The notes beneath the pieces are model-generated. The model saw nothing but the letters and a program-made list of their open reading frames with translations, did not search any database and was not told the DNA's origin. A stretch of DNA of 64,000 nt, taken from BOG-1155 sp050012495. GTDB taxonomy: Bacteria > Desulfobacterota > Syntrophorhabdia > Syntrophorhabdales > WCHB1-27. The stretch is taken from the NCBI GenBank assembly GCA_050012495.1, contig JBEKHB010000015.1, positions 62,001 to 126,000 on the forward strand, read 5' to 3'. The position numbers and the translations under genes were made by a program. Positions 15,998 through 25,343 of the stretch are shown here, piece after piece; the stretch's first letter is position 1, and every line of letters begins with the position of its first letter.

Positions 15998-16213
15998 TTA
16001 TGTTTCGAGAACGAAAAGCACCTTCAGGGTGACGCGGTATTCGACGATGGTCCCGTTTTCCACTTTGCAGCGCCAATCGTTCACCTTTATGCCGGTAATG
16101 CCCCTCAATGTCCTGGAAGCCCTTTTGAATCCTACCTGCACTGCATCGTCAAAACTCTTGGGGGAAGATGAGATTATCTCGGTCTCCCTCGCGACGCGTC
16201 CATCTAGTGGCAT
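15998..16213 (-). CDS. Dodecin (flavin-binding/storage protein)
   Basis: The 71-residue protein matches dodecin throughout: ETEIISSSPKSFDDAVQVGF, then RASRTLRGITGIKV, then a beta strand ending VEYRVTLKVLFVLE. Dodecins assemble into hollow dodecamers that bind and buffer flavins. The conserved Trp that stacks on the isoalloxazine is usually in the WFEV-like strand; here the equivalent is the W in VNDWRCKV, two residues displaced. Start ATG 16213 fits the family length; a longer frame upstream is not homologous. It stands alone, divergent from the radical SAM gene. Confidence 0.88.
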   Translation of the reverse strand: MPLDGRVARETEIISSSPKSFDDAVQVGFKRASRTLRGITGIKVNDWRCKVENGTIVEYRVTLKVLFVLET

Positions 16214-16342
16214 AACGTGTGGTCCCCCTTTTTTTAACAGGCTAACAGGAGTCGGGCGGCGTGTCAATCAGAGTTTTACGGGAGTTTTATTGCTCCGCCC
16301 TTCCCCCTTTCCTTCGTGCCGTTATTTTACTATAGTGATATC

Positions 16343-17950
16343 ATGAAAGTGCTCCTTGTGCAGCCGCCCATAGAGGACTTCTACGACACCTCGATCAGGA
16401 CATACCCGCTCGGCCTGCTCTATGTCGCCGCGCGCGCAGGGGGGATTGCGGACGTGGCGCTCCTCGATGCGAGGACCGGCTGCAAGCCCGAGCGGCTTGA
16501 AACGCATGAATTCCATGAGCTCGAGCCGTTCTACAAGAAAAGAATCATTACCCCTTTTTCGTTTTTCAGCCATTACCGCCGTTTCGGGCTCACTTTCAGC
16601 GAAATAAGGCGGGCTGTGGAAGAGGAAAGGCCTGACGTGGTGGCCGTCTCCTCCATGTGCAGCGCCTACGAAAGACAGGCGTTGGAGGTGGTGACGGCGG
16701 CCAAAGAGGCGAGCCGGGAGATTGTGACGGTGATGGGCGGCATCCATCCCACGCTCTTCCCCGGGCGCCTCCTTTCTCACCGGGATGTCGATTACTGCGT
16801 GCGGGGAGAGGGCGAAACACCGTTTTTTGAGCTGGTTTCCGCTTTGTCTCACGGCCGCACACAGGCAAAGAGACAGATCGGGGGTCTCTGCTTCAAGGAA
16901 AGGGGACATTTTCACCTCTCCGACCCGCATGTCGAGAGCGACATAAACCTGCTGCCGGGGCGACAATTCTTAGACGCGGACCGTTATCGGATACACAAGA
17001 AACGATACACCTTTTTTCTTACCTCCAGGGGGTGTCCTTTTTCCTGCGGCTTTTGCGGGAAACCGCCGGTCCCGTACAGGAGGAGGAGTATCGGCAGTAT
17101 CGCGGACGAGATAGACGCGGCCGCGGGCTCACGCATAGAGGCGATCGACTTCGAGGACGACATGCTCAACCTCGACAAGTCGTTCTTTACGGCGGTGCTG
17201 GAGCTGTTTGTCGACAGGGGGATGACCCTGTCCGCCATGAACGGCATTTATCCTGCAAATATCGATGTGCCTACACTGGAGCTCATGTACCGGGCCGGCT
17301 TTCGGCGGCTTAACTTTTCCCTCGTCGATCTGTCCGAGTCAATCCTTGCAGCGCAGGGGAGAACGACCCAGAGGTCGTTCGTGCAACTCCTCCCCTCTCT
17401 CGAGCGCTCGCCCTTCCTGGTGGAAGTCCATTTCATCGTCGGGCTGCCGGGGCAGCGCCCTGCGGACCTGCTCGATACCCTATGCTTTCTCATGGGCAAA
17501 AGGCTGCTGCTCGGTCCCAGCATCTTTTATTTGTCACCGGGCAGTCCCGCAAGCGTATCCCTCGACGGCGCCGGTGAGGTCCCTTTCCCTTCGATGCGAT
17601 CGAGCGTCATGCTTCCCCTCAACCCGTTGTTTCCCAGAACCGTCACCTATGCCTTTGTAAAGCTCGTCAGGTTCATCAACTACGTCAAGCAGCTCCTCGA
17701 CAGGCACGACGGCATCGCCAGGGCCGGCGATCTTCTCAATGCTGAAGCCGTGGCAACGGATGCGAGGAAGCGGATGATTTTCGAGCGTCTCCTTTCCGAC
17801 AAAAAATTTGTCTATTATGATTTGGATCGAGGCCGCATGGCTGACGAGGCCGTCGACCAGGGCGTGGTCCGCACGTTTTTTGAGAGGGCAAGGGGCGCGC
17901 GGATTAAGGGGTACAGGACCGGCAAGACGTTGGTGATGGACGTAGACTAG
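16343..17950 (+). CDS. B12-binding-domain radical SAM protein
   Basis: The 535-residue protein begins MKVLLVQPP, the start of a cobalamin-binding Rossmann domain (GLLYVAARAGG, VMGGIHPTLFP, YCVRGEGE). The radical SAM cluster is in LTSRGCPFSCGFCG (C-x3-C-x2-C, near residue 220). A C-terminal region of about 150 residues (helical, with ARKRMIFERLLSDKKFVYYDLDRG) is not recognised. Such enzymes do methylations and other radical chemistry on lipids, cofactors or peptides; the substrate cannot be guessed because the neighbours (dodecin, cysM) are unrelated. Start ATG 16343 gives the family N-terminus but has no clear ribosome site. Confidence 0.85.
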   Translation: MKVLLVQPPIEDFYDTSIRTYPLGLLYVAARAGGIADVALLDARTGCKPERLETHEFHELEPFYKKRIITPFSFFSHYRRFGLTFSEIRRAVEEERPDVVAVSSMCSAYERQALEVVTAAKEASREIVTVMGGIHPTLFPGRLLSHRDVDYCVRGEGETPFFELVSALSHGRTQAKRQIGGLCFKERGHFHLSDPHVESDINLLPGRQFLDADRYRIHKKRYTFFLTSRGCPFSCGFCGKPPVPYRRRSIGSIADEIDAAAGSRIEAIDFEDDMLNLDKSFFTAVLELFVDRGMTLSAMNGIYPANIDVPTLELMYRAGFRRLNFSLVDLSESILAAQGRTTQRSFVQLLPSLERSPFLVEVHFIVGLPGQRPADLLDTLCFLMGKRLLLGPSIFYLSPGSPASVSLDGAGEVPFPSMRSSVMLPLNPLFPRTVTYAFVKLVRFINYVKQLLDRHDGIARAGDLLNAEAVATDARKRMIFERLLSDKKFVYYDLDRGRMADEAVDQGVVRTFFERARGARIKGYRTGKTLVMDVD

Positions 17951-18068
17951 GGTTGCAGGGATTTACGGATGCGATAGAAGGGCGTACAATAATGGAATCG
18001 CTTTGCGGCGCCGGTAATGGGCGTTGACGGGTGCGAACGTGTGAAAAAATCGTTTGAGGACCCCTTGC

Positions 18069-18150
18069 CGTCATTCCGGCGAAAGCCGGAATCCAGCTTT
18101 TTCAGTACGTTACAAAGGGCCTGGACCCCGGCGTCCGCCGGGGTGACGAC
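18069..18150. repeat. REP/BIME-type repeat with two hairpins
   Basis: ATTCCGGC-gaaa-GCCGGAAT (18073-18092) and CCCCGGC-gtcc-GCCGGGG (18126-18143) are bracketed by GTCAT and GTGAC. This is the common proteobacterial GTCATTCC...GGGGTGAC intergenic element. The surrounding gap (17951-18255) shows no gene. Confidence 0.85.
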
Positions 18151-18255
18151 AAAAAGGCAATTTTTTCACACATTCTGCCCCGAGCTTGCCGCGCCCTTAA
18201 CTGCCACAATTTTCCTTTACAGATTGCATACATCAGGATATAGTTGAGAGAAGAG

Positions 18256-18867
18256 ATGACCCGAAAGAAAAGAAGAGCCCCTCCTTACACGAAAGGCGAC
18301 TCGAACACCCCGGATAGTCCCATGCTTGCTGCCCCCCCGCCTGCCGGTGGCGCGGCAAGCCATGCGAAGGTGTCACTCCCGGCCGTGCTCAAGGCTGCAT
18401 TTGAAAGAGCGGCAGATATGGCGAAGAGGGCGGTGGGCAGCCAGGGAACGGTGGCGCCGATGGCTGTTTTTGCCTATAAAGGCCAACCCGGGCATCGGGA
18501 AGGCGACGGAGACGAGTTCAAGAGCGTCTCCCTCGTGTGGCGCACGGAGCTTCAGAAAGAGACAATAAAGAGACGGATCAAGGAGAAGGCGTCTGCGGAG
18601 CGCGCGTCCGCCGTGGTCGTCCTCACAAGGGCGGAGACGGAAGGCGCGGGCCCTCGGACAAAAGCTTCTTCCCAACAAAAAGGCGTGCTTGTTTTTTCGG
18701 GAGCGACACCCCATGTGAGAGCGAGTGCGAAAGTGACCTACGTCCTCGAAAAAGAGGCAAAGACCTTATCGTCGTGGGAAATGCGCGTGTCGGCCGAGCC
18801 CGAAGAAACGTTCTTTCTTGAAGGGGTTTTTGCCGACGAGAAGCCATTGTTTTTCCGGAGGGATTGA
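18256..18867 (+). CDS. Protein of unknown function upstream of cysM
   Basis: I do not recognise this 203-residue protein. It starts with a basic, Pro/Gly/Ala-rich disordered stretch (to about residue 45), then a helix (VLKAAFERAADMAKRAVG), then a probable alpha/beta domain with LVWRTELQKETIKRRIKEKA and AVVVLTRAETE, and ends with two beta strands (TYVLEKEAKTLSSWEMRV and FFLEGVFADEKPLFF). There is no signal peptide or membrane segment. Its stop overlaps the cysM start (TTGATG), so the two are translationally coupled. An in-frame TTG at 18244 is a possible alternative start. Confidence 0.65.
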   Translation: MTRKKRRAPPYTKGDSNTPDSPMLAAPPPAGGAASHAKVSLPAVLKAAFERAADMAKRAVGSQGTVAPMAVFAYKGQPGHREGDGDEFKSVSLVWRTELQKETIKRRIKEKASAERASAVVVLTRAETEGAGPRTKASSQQKGVLVFSGATPHVRASAKVTYVLEKEAKTLSSWEMRVSAEPEETFFLEGVFADEKPLFFRRD

Positions 18868-19775
18868 TGTCCATACTGTCCGCCATCGGAAATACGCCAA
18901 TGGTGCAGCTTATGCACCTCAACGGCGACACCGGGGCACGGATTTTTGTCAAGCTCGAAGGGTGCAATCCCGGGGGGTCGGTCAAGGATCGCCCCGCGTA
19001 CTATATGATCAAGAGGGCCGAGGAGTCGGGGCAACTCACCCACGACAAGATCATACTGGAGCCCACGTCGGGCAACACGGGAATTGCCCTCGCAATGATA
19101 GCCGCCGCAAAGGATTACCGGGTTAAGCTGTTCATGCCGGAGTGTGTGAGCTCGGAAAGACGCGTTATTCTGGAGGCCCTCGGCGCGGAAGTTCTCCTCA
19201 CCCCCGCAAGGGAGGGGACCGACGGCGCCATACGGCGGGCGCACGAGCTCTTTGACGCGGAGCCCGGCAAGTACTATATGCCCAATCAGTACGATAACGA
19301 GAGCAACGTGCTGGCACATTACGAGACGACCGGGCCTGAGGTATTCAGGCAGACCCGCGGCGAAGTAGACGTATTTGTCGCGGGAATGGGCACGGGCGGC
19401 ACGCTCATGGGCACAGGCCGGTATCTGAAGGAAAAACAGCCCCGGGTCAGGATCGTGGGCGTCGAGCCCACCCTCGGACATGCGATACAGGGTCTCAAGA
19501 ATATGCACGAATCGATTATTCCCAAGATCTATGACCCCGGCAAACTCGACGGGAAGCTCGTGGTTGAAGACGGCGAAGCCTTTGAAATGACGAGAATCCT
19601 CGCCAGGCGGGAAGGGGTCTTCGTCGGTATGTCCAGTGGGGCGGCAGTGGTGGGCGCCCTGCGGATAGCCGCCGGGATGAAGAGAGGCACGATTGTCGTC
19701 ATACTGCCCGACCGCGGAGACCGCTACCTGAGCGTCATGCAGTTCAGGTCAATCTGTGCAAAGTGTCCCCCCTGA
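18867..19775 (+). CDS. cysM: Cysteine synthase (O-acetylserine sulfhydrylase, CysM type)
   Basis: The PLP enzyme makes cysteine from O-acetylserine (or a phospho/sulfo variant) and sulfide or thiosulfate. The PLP lysine is in NPGGSVKDRPA (near residue 41), the substrate loop is EPTSGNTGI, and the phosphate-binding loop GMGTGGTLMGTGRYL is intact. Length 302 and the short C-terminus (SICAKCPP) fit CysM rather than CysK. ATG 18867 sits six bases after GGAGGG. It overlaps the stop codon of the preceding unknown gene and converges with thrC. Confidence 0.92.
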   Translation: MSILSAIGNTPMVQLMHLNGDTGARIFVKLEGCNPGGSVKDRPAYYMIKRAEESGQLTHDKIILEPTSGNTGIALAMIAAAKDYRVKLFMPECVSSERRVILEALGAEVLLTPAREGTDGAIRRAHELFDAEPGKYYMPNQYDNESNVLAHYETTGPEVFRQTRGEVDVFVAGMGTGGTLMGTGRYLKEKQPRVRIVGVEPTLGHAIQGLKNMHESIIPKIYDPGKLDGKLVVEDGEAFEMTRILARREGVFVGMSSGAAVVGALRIAAGMKRGTIVVILPDRGDRYLSVMQFRSICAKCPP

Positions 19776-19804
19776 CCCGCGAGGCACGAAGGCAATCGCC
19801 CTGC

Positions 19805-21280
19805 CTATTTCGCCTCTGCTGAAAAGATGAGCGCTATCTTTTCTTTCGCTTCTTTTATCTGCCCGGGGCTGGCGGTACGCCCCCCTGCCGTGGTATGGGG
19901 CTCCTCGGTAAGGGTATAGATGCGCTCCGCCAGGCGTGCCTGCCTCTTCACGCCCGGAGGCAACGCGGGGACGATGCCGATTGCCTGCTCGACATCGTAG
20001 GGGAACTTTCCGGGATCCGCTGTCTCGTAGACGACCGCCTCGGTCCGGTCGCCGCCCGACCGATAGAGCTCCAGCGCCCTCCATCCGACCGCGCCGTGGG
20101 GGTCGAGGATGATGCGGTATTTCTCGAACACCTCTTTCATCGTCCTGTAGTGCTGGGGGTTATCGACGCTCACCGAGAAGAGGTCCCGCCTCATCTCCTC
20201 CATGTCCGGCATCCTTTCGATGACCCCGGGCCGCACGACGTCTCCCGTTGCGGGGTCTCGCTCATCAGCCATGTGGCCGCCGTAGAAATCGACGAGTCGG
20301 GCCAGGTTGCTCGGATGAGACACGATCATTGCTGAAGAGGGCGATCGCCTGGAAGCAGTCACCGTGTACGTGTCGCTGTACAGGAAATCGGGAAATTCGC
20401 GGTTTTCGTTCACCCCGCATATGATGCGGGAGAGAGGGAGACCCATCGCCTTCGCGATCACCGTGCCCATCATATCGCCGAAATTTCCCGAGGGTACACT
20501 CGCGATCAAAGGCCGTCCGTCGGCCGCGATCCTCGCATAGGCGAAGAAGGGATAGACCGCCTGGGGCAGAAGCCTCCCGAGACTGATTGAGTTGGCTGAG
20601 GTGAGGCGCTCCCTGTCCCCGAACGCCTTTTCGGCGAACAGGCGGTCCCCCAGAAGGTTCTTTGCAAGGGCCTGGCACACGTCGAAATCTCCAATCACCT
20701 CAAAGGCATGGACATTCCGGCCAAGAGTGGTCATCTGCCTTCGCTGGCCTTCACTTACCGCTCCCTTAGGGAAAAAGACGATATTGTCGACATTACTCAG
20801 GCCCCAGAGGGCGTCGGCGACGGCGCCCCCGGTGTCCCCGCTGGTGGCAACTATCACGACCCTCCGGAGACCCCGCCGCTCAAGAAAATAATTGAGGATG
20901 CGTCCAAAAAAACGGGCCGCATAGTCTTTGAACGAGTACGTGGGCCCTTTCGTGAGCCACATGATAGAGGTGGTTTCCGTCACCCGCTGCACCGCGGTAG
21001 GGATGGCGTCATCCCGATAGGCGTCACCGAGGAGGGCGGCGAGCGCATTTTCAGGAATTTCCGCCGTGAGGTAAGGGCGCAGCACCTCAAGGGCTATGCG
21101 TCCATAAGACATGAGCCGCATAGCCCTTATCGCGTCCATTTCGAGCCTCGGTATGTCTGCCCTGTGTACCGTGTAAAGCCCAAAATCGGGCGCCAGCCCC
21201 CTCAGCAGGGCCGTCTCGAAATTGACCTCACCGGCCTGATTATTCGTGCTCCTGTAAAGAATCTGCTTCATAGCAGTCAT
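19805..21280 (-). CDS. thrC: Threonine synthase
   Basis: ThrC converts O-phosphohomoserine to threonine with PLP. The 491-residue length, YRSTNNQAGEVNFETALLRGLA at the N-terminus, PTYSFKDYAARFFG (PLP lysine, near residue 113), ATSGDTGGAVADAL and SANSISLGRLLPQ place it with the longer, bacterial/yeast type of threonine synthase. The start is uncertain between ATG 21280 and ATG 21271 (MKQILYRS); neither has a good ribosome site. The gene diverges from the lipoprotein gene. Confidence 0.93.
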   Translation of the reverse strand: MTAMKQILYRSTNNQAGEVNFETALLRGLAPDFGLYTVHRADIPRLEMDAIRAMRLMSYGRIALEVLRPYLTAEIPENALAALLGDAYRDDAIPTAVQRVTETTSIMWLTKGPTYSFKDYAARFFGRILNYFLERRGLRRVVIVATSGDTGGAVADALWGLSNVDNIVFFPKGAVSEGQRRQMTTLGRNVHAFEVIGDFDVCQALAKNLLGDRLFAEKAFGDRERLTSANSISLGRLLPQAVYPFFAYARIAADGRPLIASVPSGNFGDMMGTVIAKAMGLPLSRIICGVNENREFPDFLYSDTYTVTASRRSPSSAMIVSHPSNLARLVDFYGGHMADERDPATGDVVRPGVIERMPDMEEMRRDLFSVSVDNPQHYRTMKEVFEKYRIILDPHGAVGWRALELYRSGGDRTEAVVYETADPGKFPYDVEQAIGIVPALPPGVKRQARLAERIYTLTEEPHTTAGGRTASPGQIKEAKEKIALIFSAEAK

Positions 21281-21348
21281 AAATTACACGAAGGGCGACG
21301 GGATTGCAACGGAATGGCCGGGCGCCTCGGGGTATTCGGGAATCTCGA

Positions 21349-21378
21349 TTGACATTTTCTTTCCCTTCTGTGTAACAT
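21349..21378 (+). promoter_or_regulatory. Putative promoter of the lipoprotein gene
   Basis: TTGACA (21349-21354), 18 bp, TAACAT (21373-21378). The ATG at 21386 is about seven bases after the -10, with no ribosome site between, so the mRNA may be leaderless. Confidence 0.45.
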
Positions 21379-21385
21379 ACCTTCT

Positions 21386-22606
21386 ATGCATAAATTCCTC
21401 GTCGTCCTCCTTGTCCTCGTCCTTGTCTCGTGCAGTTGGCCCTTCGGCAAGAAGGCACAAAATGCTCCCGCGAAGGACGAAAAGGGTGAACTGGTCGGTG
21501 AGAGCGACAAACCGAAACCGGGTGATGTCAGGCTCATTGACGGCAAAGAATACATCTACGCGGGAAACCGTAAGTTTGGCATCACTCCCGATGAGCCCCA
21601 GTACCAGTGGGTGCCGAAAGATCAGTACTCACCCGGTGTTTTTGACTCCGTTGCCAGCCGGTTAACCGGTCAGAGCACCGACGATAAAAAAGAGCGCGCC
21701 GAGATCCAGCAGCGCATGGCCAAGCTGGAGGACGACCTTAAAGAGAAGAAGGCGTCCCCACAAGCGACCAATCCCGTACAGGCGACCGCTCTTCCGTCCA
21801 CACATTTTATGGGTCCTGTTCCGCCGGTCACTTTCGCGTACCCCTCGCCAAAAATGAAGAGGCGCGTGCTCATCCTGCCCCTGGCCGACACGACCAACTA
21901 TAAGGAGGAGCATCTCGATGAGCTGACCACGAAAAAGCTTGTCTCCTGCCTTGAAAACTCCGGCACGATTATTGCTGTAGATGCCCGTACCCTGAACCTC
22001 TCCTCCGATCCTTCGCCTGAAGTCATGAAAACCCTCAACGAGCTTTACGGAATTCAGGCCGTGGTCAAGGGCGTCCTCTCCGATGTCTATGCCAGCACAT
22101 CGAAGGTCGAGGGGGGGGGCGACAAAGAGGTATCCTTCGCCCTCGCCAAGATATCTCTGGACGTCTATGACACGGAAACGGGCAAGCTGCTTCGCCAGAT
22201 GAGCGCGAGGAACCCCTTCTTTCTCTCACGCGAGAATGGAGAGATGAGCTCCGAAAAGGCAAAAGTAAAGGCCGTCGATCTCGCCATAGAACTCATTGCC
22301 GACGATCTCCTCAGGAAGCTCCTATCCCTCGACTGGCATGCACGCATTGCGTCCGTCGAAACGGATAGGGTTTTTCTCAACGCCGGCAGGTTGTCGGGCC
22401 TTCAAAAGGGCGACGTGCTGGAGGTATACTCTCCCGGCATCCAGGTCATCGACAAAACGACGAATTTGCCTCTCGGGAGAACCAAGGGGGACTACAAGGG
22501 GGATATAGAAGTTGTCGAAGTATTCGGTGTCGATGCGTCGTGGGCAAAGATCGCCAAGCCGGCCTCTTTTGCCCCCACGGACCTTGTCTATCTGAAACAA
22601 AAGTGA
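21386..22606 (+). CDS. Lipoprotein with CsgG/FlgT-like C-terminal domains
   Basis: The 406-residue protein has a lipoprotein signal with lipobox LVLVSC (Cys16), so it is likely lipid-anchored. A charged, low-complexity linker (about 20-155) includes a short coiled coil (KKERAEIQQRMAKLEDDLKEKK). From about 160 a CsgG-like fold is suggested by RRVLILPLADTTNYKEEHLDELTTKKLVSCLENSG and QAVVKGVL; the last 90 residues resemble the C-terminal FlgT/CsgG-associated domain (FLNAGRLSGLQKGDVLEVYSPG). The role is unknown; a periplasmic or outer-membrane assembly factor is plausible. A run of nine or more G near 22112 is a candidate slippage site. Confidence 0.7.
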   Translation: MHKFLVVLLVLVLVSCSWPFGKKAQNAPAKDEKGELVGESDKPKPGDVRLIDGKEYIYAGNRKFGITPDEPQYQWVPKDQYSPGVFDSVASRLTGQSTDDKKERAEIQQRMAKLEDDLKEKKASPQATNPVQATALPSTHFMGPVPPVTFAYPSPKMKRRVLILPLADTTNYKEEHLDELTTKKLVSCLENSGTIIAVDARTLNLSSDPSPEVMKTLNELYGIQAVVKGVLSDVYASTSKVEGGGDKEVSFALAKISLDVYDTETGKLLRQMSARNPFFLSRENGEMSSEKAKVKAVDLAIELIADDLLRKLLSLDWHARIASVETDRVFLNAGRLSGLQKGDVLEVYSPGIQVIDKTTNLPLGRTKGDYKGDIEVVEVFGVDASWAKIAKPASFAPTDLVYLKQK

Positions 22607-22613
22607 CCGGGCA

Positions 22614-22636
22614 CTCTCTGCGGCTTTTGCAGAGAG
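22614..22636. terminator. Hairpin after the lipoprotein gene
   Basis: CTCTCTGC (22614-22621) pairs perfectly with GCAGAGAG (22629-22636) across a seven-base loop; no T-run follows, so termination efficiency is uncertain. Confidence 0.45.
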
Positions 22637-22817
22637 GGGGCGCTATTTCGCACCCTGACGTTATCGCGTCTTAGAATGGACAGGTGTATCACAAAAAGCC
22701 ATTGAAAAAAATTCACTTTTATTGTAAACTGCGATTAATCCTTTTCCCGCAGGAAATCAAAAGTTTTCCACATATGTTGAAAACATGTTGAAACCGGTTC
22801 TATAAAAGGCGTGTTCC
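22637..22817. other. oriC: Putative replication origin region upstream of dnaA
   Basis: This AT-rich stretch precedes dnaA. It includes TTTTCCACA (22764-22772), one mismatch from the DnaA box TTATCCACA, and a direct repeat ATGTTGAAA (22774-22782 and 22785-22793). The dnaA promoter candidate lies at 22702-22730. Further DnaA-box-like sites follow dnaA at 24144 and 24207, so the origin could be bipartite around dnaA. The box count is low, and no search for unwinding trios was possible. Confidence 0.45.
22702..22730 (+). promoter_or_regulatory. Putative dnaA promoter
   Basis: TTGAAA (22702-22707), 17 bp, TAAACT (22725-22730); a near-consensus DnaA box lies 34 bp downstream, which would fit autorepression by DnaA. 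Confidence 0.45.
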
Positions 22818-24134
22818 ATGGACGACGTCTGTACTGAAATCAAGCTTCGTCTTGCGCAGATGGTAAGTGAAGACAATTTTAAAACGTGGATCGAGCCCGT
22901 CAAATTTCTCAACTACAGAGACGGCCTTTGCTCGGTTGTTGTTCCCAATGCCTTTTTCCGGGACTGGATCATTGAAAATTTCGAGCCCTTGTTCAAGACC
23001 CTTCTCAAAGAAGCGACTCACGAGGAGGCACGGATCGAATATCTCCTTAGAAAGGAAGAGGCACGGATCGAGAAAAAAAACATCGCTCTCAAGAAGCAGG
23101 CGTCTTCCGATCTTTTTAAGCCGAGATATACATTTGAAACGTTCGTCGTGGGAGCGAGCAACCAGTTTGCGAACGCCGCGTGCCTTGCCGTCGCAAATAA
23201 TCCGGGAAAGGTATATAATCCCCTTTTCATCTATGGTGGGGTGGGCCTCGGAAAAACACACCTCCTCAATGCTGTCGGTAATTTTCTCCTTGCCCGTCAA
23301 AACGCCGATATCAGCCGTATCTGCTATATTACCGCGGAGGAGTTCACCAACGAGCTCATCAATTCACTTCGTTTCGACAAGATGGATGATTTTAGAAACC
23401 GTTTCCGCAAAATGGATGTGCTTTTGATCGATGATATACAGTTCATTGCCGGTAAAGAGCGGACCCAAGCCGAATTTTTCTACACCTTTAATGCCCTCTA
23501 CGATACTACAAAGCAGATTGTCGTGACCAGTGATAAATTTCCGAAAGACATCCCCAATTTTGAGGAGAGACTCCGCTCCCGGTTTGAATGGGGCTTAATC
23601 GCCGACATTCAGCCTCCCGACCTTGAAACAAAAGTCGCTATCCTGAACAAAAAAGCTGAGTTTGAAAATGTTGTTCTGCCTCAAGACGTCGCCTTCTACC
23701 TTGCCTCGAATATAGATCATAACATTCGTGTTCTGGAAGGGTCTCTCATCCGTCTCAGCGCATTCGCCTCCCTTCGCAATATACCCATAACCATGACTCT
23801 CGCGAAGGAGGTAATGGGAAACATTATCACCGACAAGAAAAAGGAAATCACCATAGATATGATTACAAAGGAAGTTACTTCATACTTTTCCGTCAAGGTC
23901 TCCGATCTAAAATCCGCAAAACGCATAAAGTCTATTATGCTCCCCAGGCAGATTGCCATTTTTCTCTCGAGGAAACTCACGGGCAACTCCCTGGTGAGCA
24001 TCGGCGAAAAATTCGGAGGTAAGGACCACGCCACAATCATTCATTCAATTAAAAGGGTTGAAGAAGAAATGAAAACAAAAAAGGATTTAAAGGAGGCTGT
24101 GGAAAAGATAGAGATGCGGGTTAAGTCCACATGA
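22818..24134 (+). CDS. dnaA: Chromosomal replication initiator DnaA
   Basis: The 438-residue protein has the full DnaA layout: an N-terminal DnaB-interaction domain (about 1-80), a short linker, the AAA+ core with Walker A GGVGLGKTHLL and Walker B LLIDDIQF, sensor segments (RLRSRFEWGL) and the C-terminal DNA-binding domain with the signature GGKDHATIIHSIKRVE. It binds DnaA boxes and opens the origin. It heads a co-oriented core run with dnaN and gyrB. Confidence 0.98.
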   Translation: MDDVCTEIKLRLAQMVSEDNFKTWIEPVKFLNYRDGLCSVVVPNAFFRDWIIENFEPLFKTLLKEATHEEARIEYLLRKEEARIEKKNIALKKQASSDLFKPRYTFETFVVGASNQFANAACLAVANNPGKVYNPLFIYGGVGLGKTHLLNAVGNFLLARQNADISRICYITAEEFTNELINSLRFDKMDDFRNRFRKMDVLLIDDIQFIAGKERTQAEFFYTFNALYDTTKQIVVTSDKFPKDIPNFEERLRSRFEWGLIADIQPPDLETKVAILNKKAEFENVVLPQDVAFYLASNIDHNIRVLEGSLIRLSAFASLRNIPITMTLAKEVMGNIITDKKKEITIDMITKEVTSYFSVKVSDLKSAKRIKSIMLPRQIAIFLSRKLTGNSLVSIGEKFGGKDHATIIHSIKRVEEEMKTKKDLKEAVEKIEMRVKST

Positions 24135-24143
24135 GTCTACATA

Positions 24144-24215
24144 TTTTTCACAGGGGCAAGGACGGGAGCGACACTTTTTTCCTTTTCTTTCCGGGGCAAA
24201 ACGTACTTTTCCACA
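24144..24215. promoter_or_regulatory. DnaA-box-like sites between dnaA and dnaN
   Basis: TTTTTCACA (24144-24152) and TTTTCCACA (24207-24215) each differ from TTATNCACA at one position. They may belong to the origin or regulate dnaN. Confidence 0.4.
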
Positions 24216-24255
24216 AATCAACATCTCTTATGATTACGACGTATAAGGAGATAAT

Positions 24256-25341
24256 ATGAATATAATAATAGAAAGAGAACTCCTGCTCACACCCCTCACA
24301 AAACTCGTCAATATCACGGAGCACCGGTCCATTATGCCCATTCTCTCGAATATCCTTATCGCCTTTTCCCGGGGAGAGATCGATGTCTATTCGACAGACC
24401 TTGAATTGAGCGCGATGAGTCGCGTACCTTACCAGGGAGACAGTGAAAAGAAAATTGTTGTTCACGGCAGGAAATTTTTTGAAATACTGAAGGAGATGGA
24501 TGCGGACGCGTTAGACCTTGAAATTGGCGATAACACGATGACCATGAAGCAGAAACGGGCTGAATTTGTGCTCAGTCTGCAAGACCCGGAAGAATTTCCG
24601 GAGGTGAGGGAGATCACAGGCTCGGAAGAGTTTTCCCTTTCAGGTGCGACGTTCCTGGAAATGCTCGACAAGGTGGGATTTGCCATATCATCGGACGAAA
24701 CAAGATATGTGCTTACAGGTATGTATATCGTCGGCTCCGAGGGACTTATATCGGTAGTGGGGACAGATGGTTTCAGGATGGCTCTCTACCAGCAGGAGGT
24801 AGAGGGCGTCAAAGGATTTCCCGGTATTATTATCCCGAAGCGATCTATTCTTGAGATAGGAAGGATGATCGGGGAGGGAGATCAAGTGCGGTTTGTGGTG
24901 GGTGAAAAGCATGTCCAGCTTAGCACGCCTTCGGTCACAGTGATATCAAGGCTCCTGGAAGGGAATTTTCCGGATTATGAGAATGTCGTGCCGAGGAATA
25001 ACATGAACGTGCTCACGGTCGATAAAACGCGATTTATGAAGGGTTTGCGGAAAGTAGCAACAATCATCAGCAAATCAGAGCCGATAAAGGTGACGTTATC
25101 GGAAGGCAGCATGGAGATTGAGACGGAATCGGAAATCGGTCACGCAAAAGAAATCCTTGAGGTCAATTACACCGGCGAGAAGCTAAGCATGAATTTTAAC
25201 ATCCGGTTTCTTATGGATGTCACAAGTCACATTGACGGGGAAATTATCGTTATAAGGGCGCCTTTGACCTATGGCGCGGTGCTTTTTGAGGGAGAGAAAG
25301 AGGATCATTACAAGAATATTGTGATGCCCATAAGGGTCTGA
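24256..25341 (+). CDS. dnaN: DNA polymerase III beta sliding clamp
   Basis: The 361-residue protein is a standard three-domain clamp: MNIIIERELLLTPLTKLVNI begins domain 1, EFSLSGATFLEMLDKVGFAIS begins domain 2 and FMKGLRKVATI domain 3, ending YKNIVMPIRV with the usual M-P-x-R/K C-terminus that forms the peptide-binding pocket. It tethers the polymerase to DNA. AAGGAG lies seven bases before the ATG. Confidence 0.97.
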   Translation: MNIIIERELLLTPLTKLVNITEHRSIMPILSNILIAFSRGEIDVYSTDLELSAMSRVPYQGDSEKKIVVHGRKFFEILKEMDADALDLEIGDNTMTMKQKRAEFVLSLQDPEEFPEVREITGSEEFSLSGATFLEMLDKVGFAISSDETRYVLTGMYIVGSEGLISVVGTDGFRMALYQQEVEGVKGFPGIIIPKRSILEIGRMIGEGDQVRFVVGEKHVQLSTPSVTVISRLLEGNFPDYENVVPRNNMNVLTVDKTRFMKGLRKVATIISKSEPIKVTLSEGSMEIETESEIGHAKEILEVNYTGEKLSMNFNIRFLMDVTSHIDGEIIVIRAPLTYGAVLFEGEKEDHYKNIVMPIRV

Positions 25342-25343
25342 AG

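Noticed and set aside
18017..18247. 76-codon frame upstream of the unknown gene
   Set aside because: It is read through the REP-type repeat (18069-18150) and is a by-product of that element.
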